From Andrena cerasifolii (taxonomy: Eukaryota; Arthropoda; Insecta; Hymenoptera; Andrenidae), in contig NC_135133.1 in assembly GCF_050908995.1 (NCBI RefSeq), positions 1,530,001 to 1,594,000 on the forward strand: a stretch of DNA of 64,000 bases, written 5' to 3'. The translations under genes were made by a program, and so were the position numbers. The notes under the pieces were generated by a model that was given only the letters and a program-made list of their open reading frames with translations, made no database searches and was not told the origin of the DNA. Positions 1 to 11,769 of the stretch are shown here, piece after piece (the stretch's first letter is position 1; each line of letters opens with the position of its first letter).

Positions 1-1085
1 AGCAACGGGAAGAGACGGGTTGCTCGCAGCTAGGCGCTAAAAACAGCTCCCTGTGCACCCCTGCCATAATAGATGATTATTGATTACGATATTTTCGTGG
101 ATATTTTCTTTCTTGCCAAGAGTCTTTTGACATATTCAAATATTTCATATTACCTTATTCAATCGTTTTTTAGTTCCGCAAAAACACTCTAAAATTACTT
201 CTTATATAGAAATAATTACAATCAACACGATGCTACATTTTTCACGAATATTCTCCCTCTAATCCATCCAACATTCAGAAATCTGTTAATTATTCACTCG
301 CCTATACCCATTTCATCAAAGTCCGAGTGGGAATTAGTGCTAAAAGGCTTGGGAATTTTTAGTGGCATATTGCGCTGCATAGATTCAACCAGCTTGTTCT
401 ACGATGCTTTAACGATGATAGATAAGGTGAAACTTCGCTCCATGGCAGTTTCAGCTCTCGAAGGCGAAACTTGGACGGTGTCAGTCTCTATCGATCGAAG
501 GGTCACAAACCATTCTCTCGAGTCGCGGACCACGCAATACGGTCGGTCGTGCAAACGAGGGAAACTTCTGAAAGTGGCGGTATTAATGCTCCGATGGTTT
601 AATCTTCCCGAGTCCCGTTTCAGTTCTTAGCATTCATTCGCCGTGATCCAGTGGGCCGGGTTTTGAATTCATCGTGCTTCAGAGTCGCTCATTTCGCTGG
701 TGACCACTTTGAACGCGTAGCTGTTCAAAGGCGGACAGAAGTTTCGCGAAATCTTTGTGCCAGGCCGCCTTGACTACTGAATGTAATAAGGCTCTTCGTC
801 CGTAAGAGGGGCGTAAATATGGTATGTGGCTGTCTGAAATTGATAAACTACCTGTAGTAGTCAACGGAGTCTTCCTTCTCTTTTAACTCGTGATTGAACA
901 CTTCAACTGGCGTGGGCGCGTTTTCGCGCCGAGGGATTTCCGCCCTGTGCATGGTTTACGCGTGTTTTAATGTAAATCTTTTTTAGAAAGCATCAAAAGT
1001 ATTGTCCGAGGTCTACGAATATTTACTTTGAAAACAAACCAAGTTCGGTATTTGCTTTGAAGTTAAGCCACCAATGATCATCTAC
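1..1085. other. Unassigned intergenic or intronic DNA
   Basis: No recognisable gene or repeat. A 97-codon frame at 337-630 (+) has no motif I know and no splice-site context that would make it a convincing exon. The stretch 400-980 is richer in GC than its surroundings. Confidence 0.4.
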
Positions 1086-1090
1086 TTAGT

Positions 1091-1292
1091 AATGTAGTAG
1101 GCAACCGGCAGCATTTAGGCAACGGCCTATGGTGTGCGATGAGGCCCATAGGTGGCGTCCATTTATGAGGAGTTTGGAAGACAGGGTCCGTGGAGAGTCG
1201 GCGTAGCCGTAATGGCAAACGTGACTGATCAGCACGCGGAGGGGGTTCGGGTTCGATTCTCGGCGCCGTGGCTCTCTTTTTCCGACTCCTAT
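1091..1292 (+). repeat. tRNA-derived SINE-like repeat, copy 1
   Basis: About 200 bp that recurs almost unchanged at 1376-1577. The 3' half holds a tRNA-like module: a perfect RNA polymerase III box B (GGTTCGATTC) at about 1251, a box A-like TAGCCG..TGG about 45 bp upstream, and ends GGCG/CGCC that can pair like an acceptor stem. The T-arm can pair (CGGG TTCGATT CTCG). No regular anticodon arm is seen, so this is a tRNA-derived repeat rather than a working tRNA gene. The 5' half (AGGCAACGGCCTATGG...) is not tRNA-like. Confidence 0.55.
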
Positions 1293-1375
1293 AGTTTCAG
1301 AAGTGGGATCCTGACCCCTTAGGCGTGCCTCTCGGATTATGGCCGAGGGCGGCGCATATGTCAGGTATGGCCGAA

Positions 1376-1577
1376 CTGTAGTAGGCAACCGGCAGCATTT
1401 AGGCAACGGCCTATGGTGTGCGATGAGGCCCATAGGTGGCGTCCATTTATGAGGAGTTCGGAGGACAGGGACCGCGGAGAGTCGGCGTTAGCCGTGGTGG
1501 CAAACGCGACTGATCAGCACGCGGACGGCTCGGGTTCGATTCTCGGCGCCGTGGCTCTCTTTTTCCGACTCCTACAG
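1376..1577 (+). repeat. tRNA-derived SINE-like repeat, copy 2
   Basis: Second copy of the unit at 1091-1292, same orientation, roughly 90% or more identical by eye, with box B at about 1533 and a box A-like TAGCCGTGGTGG at about 1489. It differs by a few substitutions and a 3-4 bp length change before box B. The flank beyond the conserved tail (CTCCTACAGT) diverges from copy 1. The two copies sit about 285 bp apart, so a segmental tandem duplication is as likely as two insertions. Confidence 0.55.
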
Positions 1578-1631
1578 TAATAAAAAGTGTAGTTTCTATA
1601 TTCTCTATTAAGTCTTCGTGAAAGTATAACA

Positions 1632-2190
1632 CTATTATTATTATTATTAAATGTCTTTATTGCATCATTACAATTAAAGCTTAAAACTAAAATTAAAATT
1701 ACAATGGCGAGTAGGCGAGGTTCAGCATAAACTGCTGCTCTACAACCTAACCTAAAGAGCCGTTGGGAAATAGGAAAAGAAAGGAAATAACTACGAAACG
1801 ACTACAGAGGAAATCGTGAGGGAATGAAAGAACCAGCACTAAGTTTAAAGGAGGTAAGAAGACAGAGAACGTATACTAGGAGGAATGGAGTTATAATAAT
1901 AGGAGGCTAAGTAGGAGAAGGATGCAGTGAATTTACAAGATTGATGGCGAACTATAACCTATGGCTTGGAGAAATTCTTCTGACCGAAAGGAGTCTAAAT
2001 GCGATCTTATTCTAGCTGTTCTTAATTTAATATGTAAAATTAAAAAATGATGAGAATTATGTATAATTAAAATTAGCTGAAATAAGGTAATGTTTGGACT
2101 CAATTTTATTGAAAAAACTCCGCCTATCAATTGGTAGTACTCCTGTGAAGATTTAATAGACAGCATAGAGGTGTAAATTTTTATTAGCAT
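1632..2190 (-). mobile_element. Probable non-LTR retrotransposon (LINE) 3' end
   Basis: On the minus strand an open frame ends at 1933, followed by a ~270 bp AT-rich 3' UTR-like stretch, an AATAAA signal (complement at 1656-1661) and a (TAA)n tail at 1632-1650. This order of ORF end, polyadenylation signal and simple tail is the signature of an insect LINE 3' end. The frame (85 codons from 2190) lacks a motif I can name; its Arg-rich end resembles LINE tails only loosely. Confidence 0.42.
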
Positions 2191-2604
2191 TGGGACACGT
2201 TCAAAGCGAATAAAACTGTTAACATTTATTGGTCCTAAACCAACATATTAGTAAAAGAGATATTTTTCTTCGTTTATCAAGCGAGTACCACTTTGTCGTG
2301 GAAGTCTTAGACATATGGAGTTAGGCCGAATAAATGTCAATGCAGTTTTATTTGAACTCCGATATTCTTTGGATTTTTGAAAAATATAATATGAAATTAT
2401 AAATCCTGTATTCTACAGCTGAATTATTGCATAAACTGATTTTTTTTGAAATTATGGCATGCGGCGTTTTTCCTTACAACCATAAATATATATACTTATT
2501 TGAAATAATTTAGTCAGACTTTATTGTTAGTATAGTGTGGAGAAAGAATTAGGTGCATCCCCGGCAGGCTGGAACAGAATGTTGTGTACTAAATAAGTGT
2601 GTTA

Positions 2605-3680
2605 CACTAATGAGGGAAGATCCCGAACCCGGAAATTCAAAAAATTCTAAACCTTTGTGGATATGTAGGGGATTTCCTCTTGATTAAGACGTAATTTTTG
2701 TTTGCTGCCCAAATTCACTCTAAGGGGGTGAAATTAACTCCTGAAGATTCGGCTATTTTTCGATTTTATTTTGTAACTCGCAATCTGTGAAAGATAGAAA
2801 AAAAGTTTCAAAACAAAAGTTAATTCTTTTAATTAAATCTATCAAATGGCAAAAGTTTTATCAATTGTTTCAACAATTAGAAAAAAGTTATAAACAGAAC
2901 TATTAATGTTTTCTAAAATTCGTTTTTCTACGTGAAATCTGAATGGGATGTTTAAATACTTATGAAACAGTATAATCCATTTTTTTGTCATACAAATTCA
3001 ACCTTTGTTATATTACTGAACTGTGTTCCCCGACAATCGAACATCCAATTCAGATTTCACGTGAAAAAACGAATTTTAGAAACCATTTTTAATATGTTTG
3101 TTTATAACTTCTTTCTAATTGTTTAAACAAATGATACAACTTGTACATTTGATAGATCTAACTAAAAGAAGTAACTTTTGTCTAGAAACTTGTTTTCCAT
3201 CTCTCACAGATTGGGAGTTACAAAATAAAATAAAAAAATAGCCGAATCTTCAGGGGTTAATTTCACCCCCTTAGTGCGAATTTGGGCAGCAAACAAAAGT
3301 TGCGAACAAAAATCAGGAGGAAGTCCCCTGCATATCCACAAAGTTGTTGGATACGACTAGTCACCCCCGCAAAATCCTCCATACAGCAATAACATATTAG
3401 TCATCATCATTGACCCTTGCGCTTTCCATAGTTCTTTCCACGTCACCCTTATCACTTCTTCCAGAACTCCAGTACATATAACCCAGTCCCAAAATCCAGG
3501 GAGCAGTTCATTCTAGCATCTAAGAGCGGAACCTCTGTTAAAACACGCCAGTTAGGGTTCTACAAATAAAACCTCTTGTGAGACTTAGGACTATTAACGT
3601 GTTGTACTCGATTTCCTGCTACGGAATCCAACAAAGTTTCAGAATTTTTTTAATTTCCGGATTCGGGATCTTCCCTTGTA
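2605..3680. repeat. Outer inverted repeat pair around a palindrome
   Basis: The stretch at about 2610-2650 (GGGAAGATCCCGAACCCGG then AAATTC) is matched in inverse orientation at about 3637-3675 with a few mismatches. The arms flank the near-continuous palindrome at 2648-3348, which suggests an older foldback with a second one inserted or grown inside it. Confidence 0.45.
2648..3348. mobile_element. Long palindromic foldback element (~0.7 kb)
   Basis: The two halves are inverted copies almost end to end: left CTTTGTGGATATG..GGGG pairs with right CCCCTGCATATCCACAAAG, the block GGGGGTGAAATTAAC (left, ~2725) with its complement (~3258), and the centre AAACGAATTTTAGAA with its complement. No coding sequence. 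This is a non-autonomous foldback/MITE. No clear target-site duplication, so the superfamily is open. Confidence 0.65.
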
Positions 3681-3689
3681 AGTAGTCTT

Positions 3690-6600
3690 CGAAAGAACAG
3701 GAGTGTTAAACCAGTTCTATCTTCAACACGATACAACTTTACATACCACTCATGACCCACACACGTGCTCGTGTAAAAAGAAACACTAAAAACTTGTTCA
3801 TTATCACACATGTAGCGAGGGCATCCTGTTGACCAACAATTCCTCAACTTACCACCGAACTAGACCTGGCAGCGGTAGGCAGTAAATCTAGATCAGTTAC
3901 AAGTCGGTTACCTACTGTGAGCGGTGTACGTACTTACTCCGCAAAGTTCCACCCGCTGCTTCCATAAATCTGCTTCCGAGTAACCATTTCCCCGCTTGAT
4001 TTTCCTGCGAACTTTCATTTAGTATTTCGTTCTTCCCCCTCAGCGAGATGGCGTCATTATACAAGCTCTCCGTTTGTCCCACAGTGGGCGGGTGGGGGTG
4101 ACTTCTTTCGCGATATAAAACGTATTTCCAGCGTCCACGGGAAGCACATCGATACCGTATGCCGAGGCCGTATGGAAAACTGTTTTCCTTCGATCACCCC
4201 AGCGACTGTATTTCTGTTACTGGGGCACGTGCGCCGCCCTGTACACGTGTATAAACTGAAATAACCAGTGGAACCGTGATAAGAACGCGGCCGAATATCT
4301 GGTGCACAATACATTCGAGGATAGGATGGAACAGGAGATGGCGGGGTGGTACTAAAACTCCCACGGTGCACGAAGTCTTACGATATTCGACTTAAAGATT
4401 CAGAAGTCTATGGCCCAGAGTCAGGGGCATGCGTTGCATAGTGATGGAGTCAGGTAGATTGTAAGTGGAATGGAAATCTGATGAGATGTGCTTGAATTCT
4501 GTGGAAATAGGGATACGAGTAATAATTGTAGAAAGAATAACAATAATAACAAAATGCTGAAAATATTGCATCAGTTGAAGGTGTAATATGTTATTACTTG
4601 TACTCTTAGTTAGTATGGGGAAAATATTTTGCTCAATATATTGGCAATATGGAGCTATGACGATTGCGCAGACTACGTGGAGTTTTAGGTGATGCAATGA
4701 ATATTTCTATTTAGTAGTGTATGCGTATATTAAATATTGGAGCGTAATAGAATGATTTTAAATCTTACTTGTAGATTGGGGAGTTGCAACAAATTGTCTC
4801 CTACATTGACAATTCTGTTTGCAAGGAGGCTTGGTGTATGACGGTGTAAGGTTCCATTTCAAATGGAATACAACCTTTTTAACTTCTTTACAAGTTCTAT
4901 ACGAAGGTGATACATAAAATGGAACTACAGTTTTGGCAAGCAACTGAAAGATAAGAGCATGCAGGAAATAAGAATTTCTCAAAAATGCACGAACGCCTGG
5001 TAGTAGGTAGCTTGGAAGTTCCTATTTACATTGAACTGAGAGGAATCGATTAGAAAAGAACGAATACAATTAGTCGAATTGTTCTATCGTCACTTTAAAT
5101 AATAATTGACAATCCACACCATCTTTTTACAATGAGATTAAATAGCCCCACCAAAACACTACAAAAGTACATTTTTTACAGCCGCAAAAGTATGGATATC
5201 CACGTTTCAAGTAGCTATTTTTTTGTCAGCTGCTCCAAGAGCCACTGCTCAAATTAACGAACTCACTGAATTTCATCAGCTGCTTATGTCCAAGAAAATC
5301 CTATAATTAACGGAGGACATACACCTTATAGATATGCCAAAAAGATCGATCTTTTTGTTTTTACATATTTTCAGTGTCTGATATATCAAGAATGTTTTCC
5401 AAAAATTTGACACCGAAATTCACAGAAATATTGAAAATATAGACATTAGAAGTGAAGTACCCTCACGTGTTGACATATTATGTTGATGAGAACTTCAAAT
5501 ACATTTTTCTCGAAACCATATTTTCAAACATGGTACCCACGATTACTGAAACACAATTCAACCGATTTACTTCCAATTTTGCATGGCTATATGATACACT
5601 ATTACGCAGTTTTTGACGGGCGGCCTATTGTTTGATTCATAGTTTCCTTTTAAACTAAAATTGAAAATTGAACGTTTCATTCAGAGTTCTGCCACTTCTA
5701 TAAGAATTAACTGTTTCGAAATCGACTACGTCACAAACAGTATATCTTAAAAAACTAATTTGCTTTTTGCTTTGAAGTAAAATGTGTTTAATTAGCAGTG
5801 GGTACCGCAAATCACTGCACCAAATGATGCATTTGGAACTAGCCTCTATATCTGTATTATACGACTAATATTTTTATATACAAAAATTAAGTATTATAGC
5901 CGAAGATGTGACATAATTAATACAAAAATTGGGGGTGCAAAAATGTTAATACTTTCTTAAAAAAGATTCTTAAAGAACGTCAGTTTGTAGGCCTCTCTAG
6001 GTGTACCTATACCGCCCCTTAAAAGAAGAAAACATGGGAAGGTTCTAGTTTCCATTTCATTAAATCTTCTCTCCTTTCACCATAATCGTATGAAAATGCC
6101 TCATTGCCGCAAATTGAAAGGAATCTATCACAAAGTAACGAAACCACTGTTCGACTACTTCTACCACCTTATCGAATAACAGTTAACAAGCACATGAGGC
6201 ACAATAATCCCATCACAGCACTGAAAATGTTTATACTCCCTGTCACTTAAGAAGGAACCTGCCGACCGACGAGTTTAGAACGGTTCTGCGCAGGTTAACG
6301 CTCATTGGTGCCGGGAGAAGCCACTATTGGCTGTACCCCCGCCAGCGCTTTTTCGGAGCCAATCAACTTATTCTACATGCGCGAAACGGGTTCCTTCTTA
6401 AATGACTGGGAGTATAGGTATTTCTTGAAGTCCTTAAAGTATGGATATCCAACTTCTAAGTACTTATGTACCCCTTCGATCAAAATCTCCGTTTAATCCA
6501 CCACTTTTATCATTGAATTCCATTACTTACTTCCGGTGTCCAAAATGCAGAAATCAATCTATAATTTTAGAAAGGGGCCAAGTCCGATTTTTTTGCGATA

Positions 6601-6810
6601 TTCACTTTTCTGCATTTCCCGCTTCTTCAGACCTTGGCTTGTCGTTTCCTTCTGAAAGGCGACAAATCTTCATATTCTAAAGAGGCCAAAGATTTACGTC
6701 CCTAGAGATTTCAAGGATTTTTATGAACCTCTAACAAGTTGGTCTACAATAGCCCGTAAAGGAAGTCCAGAACAGGACTTCTCATCCTTCTTACCTGCTC
6801 TTTTTGAAAA
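3690..6810. other. Unassigned DNA, 3.1 kb
   Basis: No gene recognised. 3880-4400 is a relatively GC-rich island with a 104-codon minus-strand frame (4057-4371) of no known family. A motif AAAGTATGGATATCCA occurs at about 5187 and again in the same orientation at about 6435, in a Tc1-like terminal context at 5180 (TTTACAGCCGC); I could not join the two into an element. Confidence 0.4.
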
Positions 6811-6815
6811 CTAAC

Positions 6816-7341
6816 AAGGGGAGGACACCATGTGATAGACATCGATTTTGATGAAATAGGTGTTCAAGCGTTTTAGCCAATAGGCCTTAATAATAGAGAT
6901 ATTTACATTTCAATTTTTAAAAATTTCATAGTGGCCGTGGTGTTTTAGTCGGCAAAAATCCCACACTACCTGGCGTCCCCGGGGGATTCCCCTCTAGAGG
7001 AGTCGGGATGCCTTTTGAAGATTTCCCCAAGTTAAAAAAAAAATATATAAAAAAAATAATTTATAAAACAAAATTATAAATATTTTTAACGTGGAGATAT
7101 ATTCAAAAGGCACCCGGACGCTTCCAGAAATGAATCTCCCGCGGGCGCCAGGGTAGTCTGGGATTTTTACCCACTAAAACCCCACGGCCACTATGAAATT
7201 TTTAATAATTTACATGTAAATATCTCTATTATTAAAGCCTATTGGCTAAAACGCTCGGACACCTATTTCCTTATTTTCGACATAGATCCATCGTGCCAAG
7301 GCTCATCAAAATCGATGTCTATCACATGGTGTCCTCCCCTT
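6816..7341. mobile_element. Foldback MITE with AAGGGGAGGACACC ends
   Basis: Inverted arms of over 150 bp: left AAGGGGAGGACACCATGTG at 6816 pairs with its complement ending at 7341, and the pairing continues through ATCGATTTTGATGA, GCCAATAGG, GTGGCCGTGG and the GGGATTTTT block, with a 15-20 bp insertion in the right arm. The core is AT-rich and non-coding. No convincing target duplication, so the superfamily is undetermined. Confidence 0.65.
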
Positions 7342-7607
7342 ATAAGTGTAATGTCTTTAAGTTTGTCTGTATTTACTTCCTTTGCATTGATTTTCCAGTT
7401 CTAAGTACAGTGGGTAGCCAAATTATTATACTCAAATAAAAAGGTTTGAGATTTGGAAGTTTAAGCGATGGAATAAAATAGATGCCTCGTTTTTAATGTT
7501 ATAATATTATTTTCTAATACTAGTATATGTATTTAAGAATGCAAATTTAATACATTTAGGTATATAGGTTTAAGTTCAAGACTACATTGTACGAGAAATA
7601 CAATTAC

Positions 7608-7740
7608 TCAACATTTGGTGACTCCGCCTTTAGCTTTTATGAGGGCTTGGATTCGGCGTGGCATGCGTTCAATACATTCTGTGACTTCTTCCTGGAGTTT
7701 TGGAATAGTCTGCCATACTCCGATGATATTCTCTATTATT
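7608..7740 (-). pseudogene. Tc1 transposase C-terminal tail
   Basis: Minus-strand codons ending in TGA (complement at 7608-7610) read as the Tc1 family tail: a segment with VWQTIPKLQEEV, then CIERMPRRIQALIKAKGG and a final TKC. This matches the conserved pattern '..W..I......SMPRRLQAVI.AKGG.TKY' at the end of Tc1 transposases. The catalytic DDE part is missing. It sits close inside the left terminal repeat. Confidence 0.7.
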
Positions 7741-8199
7741 TCTGTCTTATTTGTAATAATTTTATCTCCGCCCTTTTAAAAACAAATGAGACTTATATGT
7801 TGAAAAATTACTCACAATGTTGCCCGATGTTGTAGCTTGTAACGTTCTCGAACGAGACGTTGCCGTTAGTTACAGGAGATTCCACAAGTAGAGCGGCTTA
7901 CTTGTAGAATAGTGGGGTTGGTTCGGGTGGCTTGCGATAAAGAATTTAATTTCACGAACAAGAGTCCTTCTTTTAAAAATAATTAACAAAAATAGTTTAT
8001 TCAAAAAGTTATGGTACGACGTGATGTCGTGGAATTGCAATATAAATTATAATAGAACGAAAATGGTTACGTAACGACGCGTTGGTCGGTAAAACAGAAT
8101 ACTGTTCGATTTTCGCTCGCGACGCTAGGTCGGTATAATTGGTAGGACGCAACATTAACTAATTTAAATATCGTTTTGGTTGTTCGATCAACAAACATG

Positions 8200-8360
8200 G
8201 AATTTGACGCTTAGTCGAAAAGAAATAGAAATTGACGCTTAGTCGAGAAGAATTAGAGTTTGACGCTTAGTCAAAAAGAAATAGAATTCGACGCTTAGTC
8301 GCATAGAAACAATATCTGACGCTTGGTCGAAAAGAAATAGAATCTGACGCTTGGTCAAAA
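8200..8360. repeat. Tandem repeat, ~29 bp unit, about 6 copies
   Basis: Units of the form GAATTTGACGCTTAGTCGAA plus AAGAAATAG follow each other with small changes (TTAGTCG, TTGGTCG, TTAGTCA). They lie inside the transcribed part of the LTR at 7838-10298. The block TAGTCG also recurs downstream at 8590-8730 in more scattered form. Confidence 0.7.
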
Positions 8361-8944
8361 CAGGACGCATTGATTGATATAGAAACACAAAGGTCCCGAC
8401 ACTAAGTCGTTATAGTATAGCACAGAGAGAATGACACTTTGGTCGATTCGAATGTCAAGTTGGGAGTAAAGAGAGTTCCTTCTCTCGGGATTGAATAGCT
8501 TCCAGTTGCCTATCAGCTGGTCCACGCTTTCTAGGATGGGAGCCGCTTTCAAAGCGGCCTCAGTTGTAGATTCAACGTTGCTTAGGTGCCTAGTCGAGCT
8601 GCCTAAGATGGTAGCCAAGGTGCCTAGTCGGACTGCCTTGGTTGTACAATGTAAAATTGAGTGGAATATCGTATGAAACCCAGGGTGCCTCTTTCAAAGC
8701 AGCCTCGGGCAGAGGAAGGTGAATTTAGTCGAGGTGCCGGTTCAAGCGCCTCGGAGAGAAGGTGTCGAATACTGAATGGTCTCTAGGACGATCTCTGGAA
8801 GATCTCTTGGATTGTCTCTGCTGACTGCTGCTGGCGGGTCTATATTTATACCCATCCGTAGACCTTGGCCCGCACCAATCACTTGTCGCACTTTACGCGC
8901 ACCAATTAGCTTTTCGTATTTAGTTTATGCCAGTCAGGCGTTAC

Positions 8945-9617
8945 TAGTGTTGGCTGGAACCGTGATTTGTGAATCACGAGTGATCCGATAACGTTCGTTC
9001 CCAATCACGGTGATTTTTCACAGTGATCCGTGATTTTCGCGATCGCTTCTGATTGGTGCAGATAGAAGAGTGATCCGTAATTTTCGTGATCGCTTCTGAT
9101 TAGTGCAGGCACAACAGTGATTCGCGATTTACGTGATCTGATTGGTGAAAAGCGTAACTGCTCTTTGCACGCGCCACATAACCTCAATTTATAATTTCTC
9201 TTGAAACATTCTCAAGTCCTCACTGTGCTTATAGAATTTCAGTTGCATATTTTAGACGAATGTAATCGTTCTTGATCTATTTAAATTAACGAATATTCTT
9301 TCACTTTAATTCAAAAGTATAGTGTATATGTGAATACTTTAGCCAATCAAATCAATGCGTGCATACATTGACTATTTATGAATGTATATACTATATATTC
9401 ACTGGATTAACACGCTTTGACTGTAACACAAGCTGTATTGAAGTATTTTATAAGAAAATAATTCAATCAAGGTCAAGAATTAGGACCATAGTAAGCAATT
9501 CACTCAAGTTAAAAAAAATCACGATCACGGTCGTGATTTAACTTCACTCACGACCATGATCGTGATTCTGAGATCACTGTGATAAATCACTGTTAGTGAT
9601 TTTGCACTCCATCCCTA
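8945..9617. mobile_element. hAT-type MITE rich in ATCACG palindromes
   Basis: Flanked by an 8 bp direct duplication GGCGTTAC (8937-8944 and 9618-9625), the hAT hallmark. Ends are TAGTGTTGGCTGG and, inverted, TAGGGATGGAGTG. Much of the interior is built of GTGATTTGTGAATCACG, GTGATCCGTGATTTTCG and ATCACGATCACGGTCGTGAT-type motifs that are themselves inverted repeats. Non-coding, 673 bp. Confidence 0.75.
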
Positions 9618-9814
9618 GGCGTTACACTCGCGTTTCACTAGGTGTTCGGACGATCGTACGTTGTTGCGCATGCGTACTCGATCCGTTCACGGTCCGCACT
9701 CGGTTCACTCGCTCGGTTGAATGGCACTGCGCATGCGTTCACTTCGCTTAGTTAGTTTTCACTGGTCGCTAGAGCGCGTTCATTCGTACGTGTGCTCGCG
9801 TCTTATTGCTAATA

Positions 9815-10192
9815 CCTTAGACCATATATACTTATAGACACGGCTTCAGATAACTGCCTTGACGCAAAGATTAAATCATCTACGTGACGTCACATGTGGG
9901 CAAAGTAATGATGGAAGTTACAGCGATGTATAAATATTTCCGAAAATGCGATTTAATCATTGTCTTTGCAATTCTTTATACAACATGTTTGCACCTTTAT
10001 TAATAATTATTCAAAAATTATTCACAGAAAAAGATATAACCTCACTTGTATATATGGTATGAGGTACTATCCACCATTTTGAATTATCTTTTGCCCACAA
10101 GTGACGTCACTTTTGCCCGTTATCTTTGCTTCGCTATGACTCGTGACTTCATATAGAGCAGGCCGTGTCTATAGGTATACATGGTCTAAGGG
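9815..10192. mobile_element. MITE with CCTTAGACCAT termini
   Basis: Left end CCTTAGACCATATATACTTA pairs with the inverted right end, continuing through TATAGACACGGC and, further in, TGACGTCAC in both arms. A candidate 5 bp duplication TAATA lies at 9810-9814 and 10193-10197. Non-coding, 378 bp, nested in the LTR at 7838-10298. Superfamily not assigned. Confidence 0.6.
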
Positions 10193-10415
10193 TAATACGA
10201 AAGGTTTTAGGTATAATATAACATAATATAAGGATAATGAGAATTGGTATATAATAGAAAAGGAAAAATTTTATGGCGGCTCGTCGCGGAACGCTACAAG
10301 CTAATCAATAAAAGAAAAACAATAACATCCACGCATTGTTACTTTAATTACAGCCACGACTTTCATAGATTTTGACGAAACTGTTTTGAGTATAATAATT
10401 TGGCCAGCCTCTGTA

Positions 10416-11218
10416 AAATAAAATGTTTTACATAACCATCCCTTCACTTTATGCTCTTAAATAATTCTTCAAGCTTCCTGATCAATATCATGTATTTCGA
10501 AAAGGGGAAAACCAGGCAACGTAAAATGAAATTCGCCAACCCCAATAATTTCTGTAATCAATGAAATGTTACTGAACGCAAGATACCTAATCAAAATATA
10601 ATACAGTCGAGTTTTAGTGTTCTAACATTAATTGTATGGACAGTAAACTTGTGCCTCATTTCCTGTAAAATTAAGTTTCGAGGGCCCTTTTCAAGTATCT
10701 TTTTAAGTAACTATTAAAAAAATATGGAAACTTCCTTGTTCCAATGAGTATAATAAATAAGCGCAGAAGAATAACTGTCCCCAATACCAGCGGAAAATTT
10801 TAATTACAGTTTCATTAGGCGTTCTTTCATTTAACCGTGGGTTTCGCCCGGGAGAAACCATCGATGAAGCTTCTTAGCACTGGCACAGTTAGCGCTGCCT
10901 TAATCTGCGCGGTCTGAATGAGATTACAGCCATGACGCGGCAAAAAGCGACTGGATAGAAACGGGACATTAAATTCTACCGCGATTAATACGCAGGTGTC
11001 TGAGTGGACTCGGAGTTACCTCGTTTCCACTGGCTCGACTTCTTGTTAATCGTCGATGCGTCGCAAATGGGAAGGAACCTACGCTTCCAACCCCTTTTTC
11101 CGTTTTGTCGAGTCTGGTGTGTTTTGAGTGGCAGTGATCTCAAAAAAGGGCGTTTGTGGATGGATCTGGTGAAGCTGCTAAATTTGTACACTCCCTTTCA
11201 TATGTCACTGAACACTTC
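10416..11218. other. Unassigned DNA
   Basis: No gene or repeat recognised. The open frames at 10985-11252 overlap on opposite strands and show no family motif. Confidence 0.4.
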
Positions 11219-11769
11219 ATATTTATTTATTTGTTTATTTATTTATTATTAAGACTAGCTCTTGGTATACAAATTCTACAGTTATAATTGTTATACTGCC
11301 GTCTTTAGTTAAAATGTCCTATCTAACATTTTGAAACAACCGAGAAAACTGAAGTTTTATCATTTACTTTGTACCGTCCTTATTTTCCTTCTTTCAAATT
11401 AAAACATGTTGTCATTATTTCGTAACAGCCTAATATAATTTTTTGTAATAGGTGTACCGGTAGGTGATGTATTATTACCGTACCAACTGATTAGATAGGA
11501 TATTATAACCATTTGGAAAGAAGTTAGGTTAAATACATTATACTATTTATAAATCTTTACGAAGCACGTAGAGTTTTCTAACTTTAATTAAAAGGTAAAA
11601 GGCGTGTGGAACTTCAAGTATTTCAACATATCTCAAAAAATGAAAAAATGCTAGATAGTGCAGTTTAACTAAGGAGGTCAGTATACCTATAAGGCATTAT
11701 CTATACAAAGTGTCGCCGAAGTAACAGCTCTCAGTTAATCAGTAACAGCAATTTTATGCACATCAGTTT

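Larger units (their letters stand above)
7838..10298 (-). mobile_element. LTR-retrotransposon solo LTR (Gypsy-like), holding two MITEs
   Basis: Ends are TGTAACGTTC at 7838 and GAACGCTACA at 10298, flanked by a 4 bp duplication AGCT (7834-7837 and 10299-10302). On the minus strand there is a TATA box (complement of TATATTTATA at 8841-8850) and, downstream, an AATAAA signal (complement at 7996-8001), the order expected of a U3-R-U5 unit. Two later insertions (8945-9617 and 9815-10192) inflate it; net length is about 1.4 kb. No internal coding region or second LTR is present, so it is read as a solo LTR. AGCT is palindromic, which slightly weakens the duplication as evidence. Confidence 0.6.
7408..10413 (-). 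mobile_element. Tc1-type element interrupted by an LTR
   Basis: Terminal inverted repeats start CAGTGGGTAGCC at 7408 and, on the other strand, CAGAGGCTGGCC at 10413; both continue AAATTATTATACTCAAA. TA dinucleotides flank both ends (7406-7407, 10414-10415), as expected for Tc1/mariner. The element carries only a transposase tail (7608-7740). Between 7838 and 10302 it is broken by an LTR plus its 4 bp duplication; without the insertion it would be about 540 bp, so it was already internally deleted. Confidence 0.75.

Noticed and set aside
1240..1275. Functional tRNA gene with box B
   Set aside because: No normal anticodon arm or full cloverleaf, and the module repeats inside a longer 200 bp unit.
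8200..8360. CRISPR-like array of ~29 bp repeats
   Set aside because: Units are contiguous with no unique spacers, and the DNA is eukaryotic; it is a tandem repeat in an LTR.
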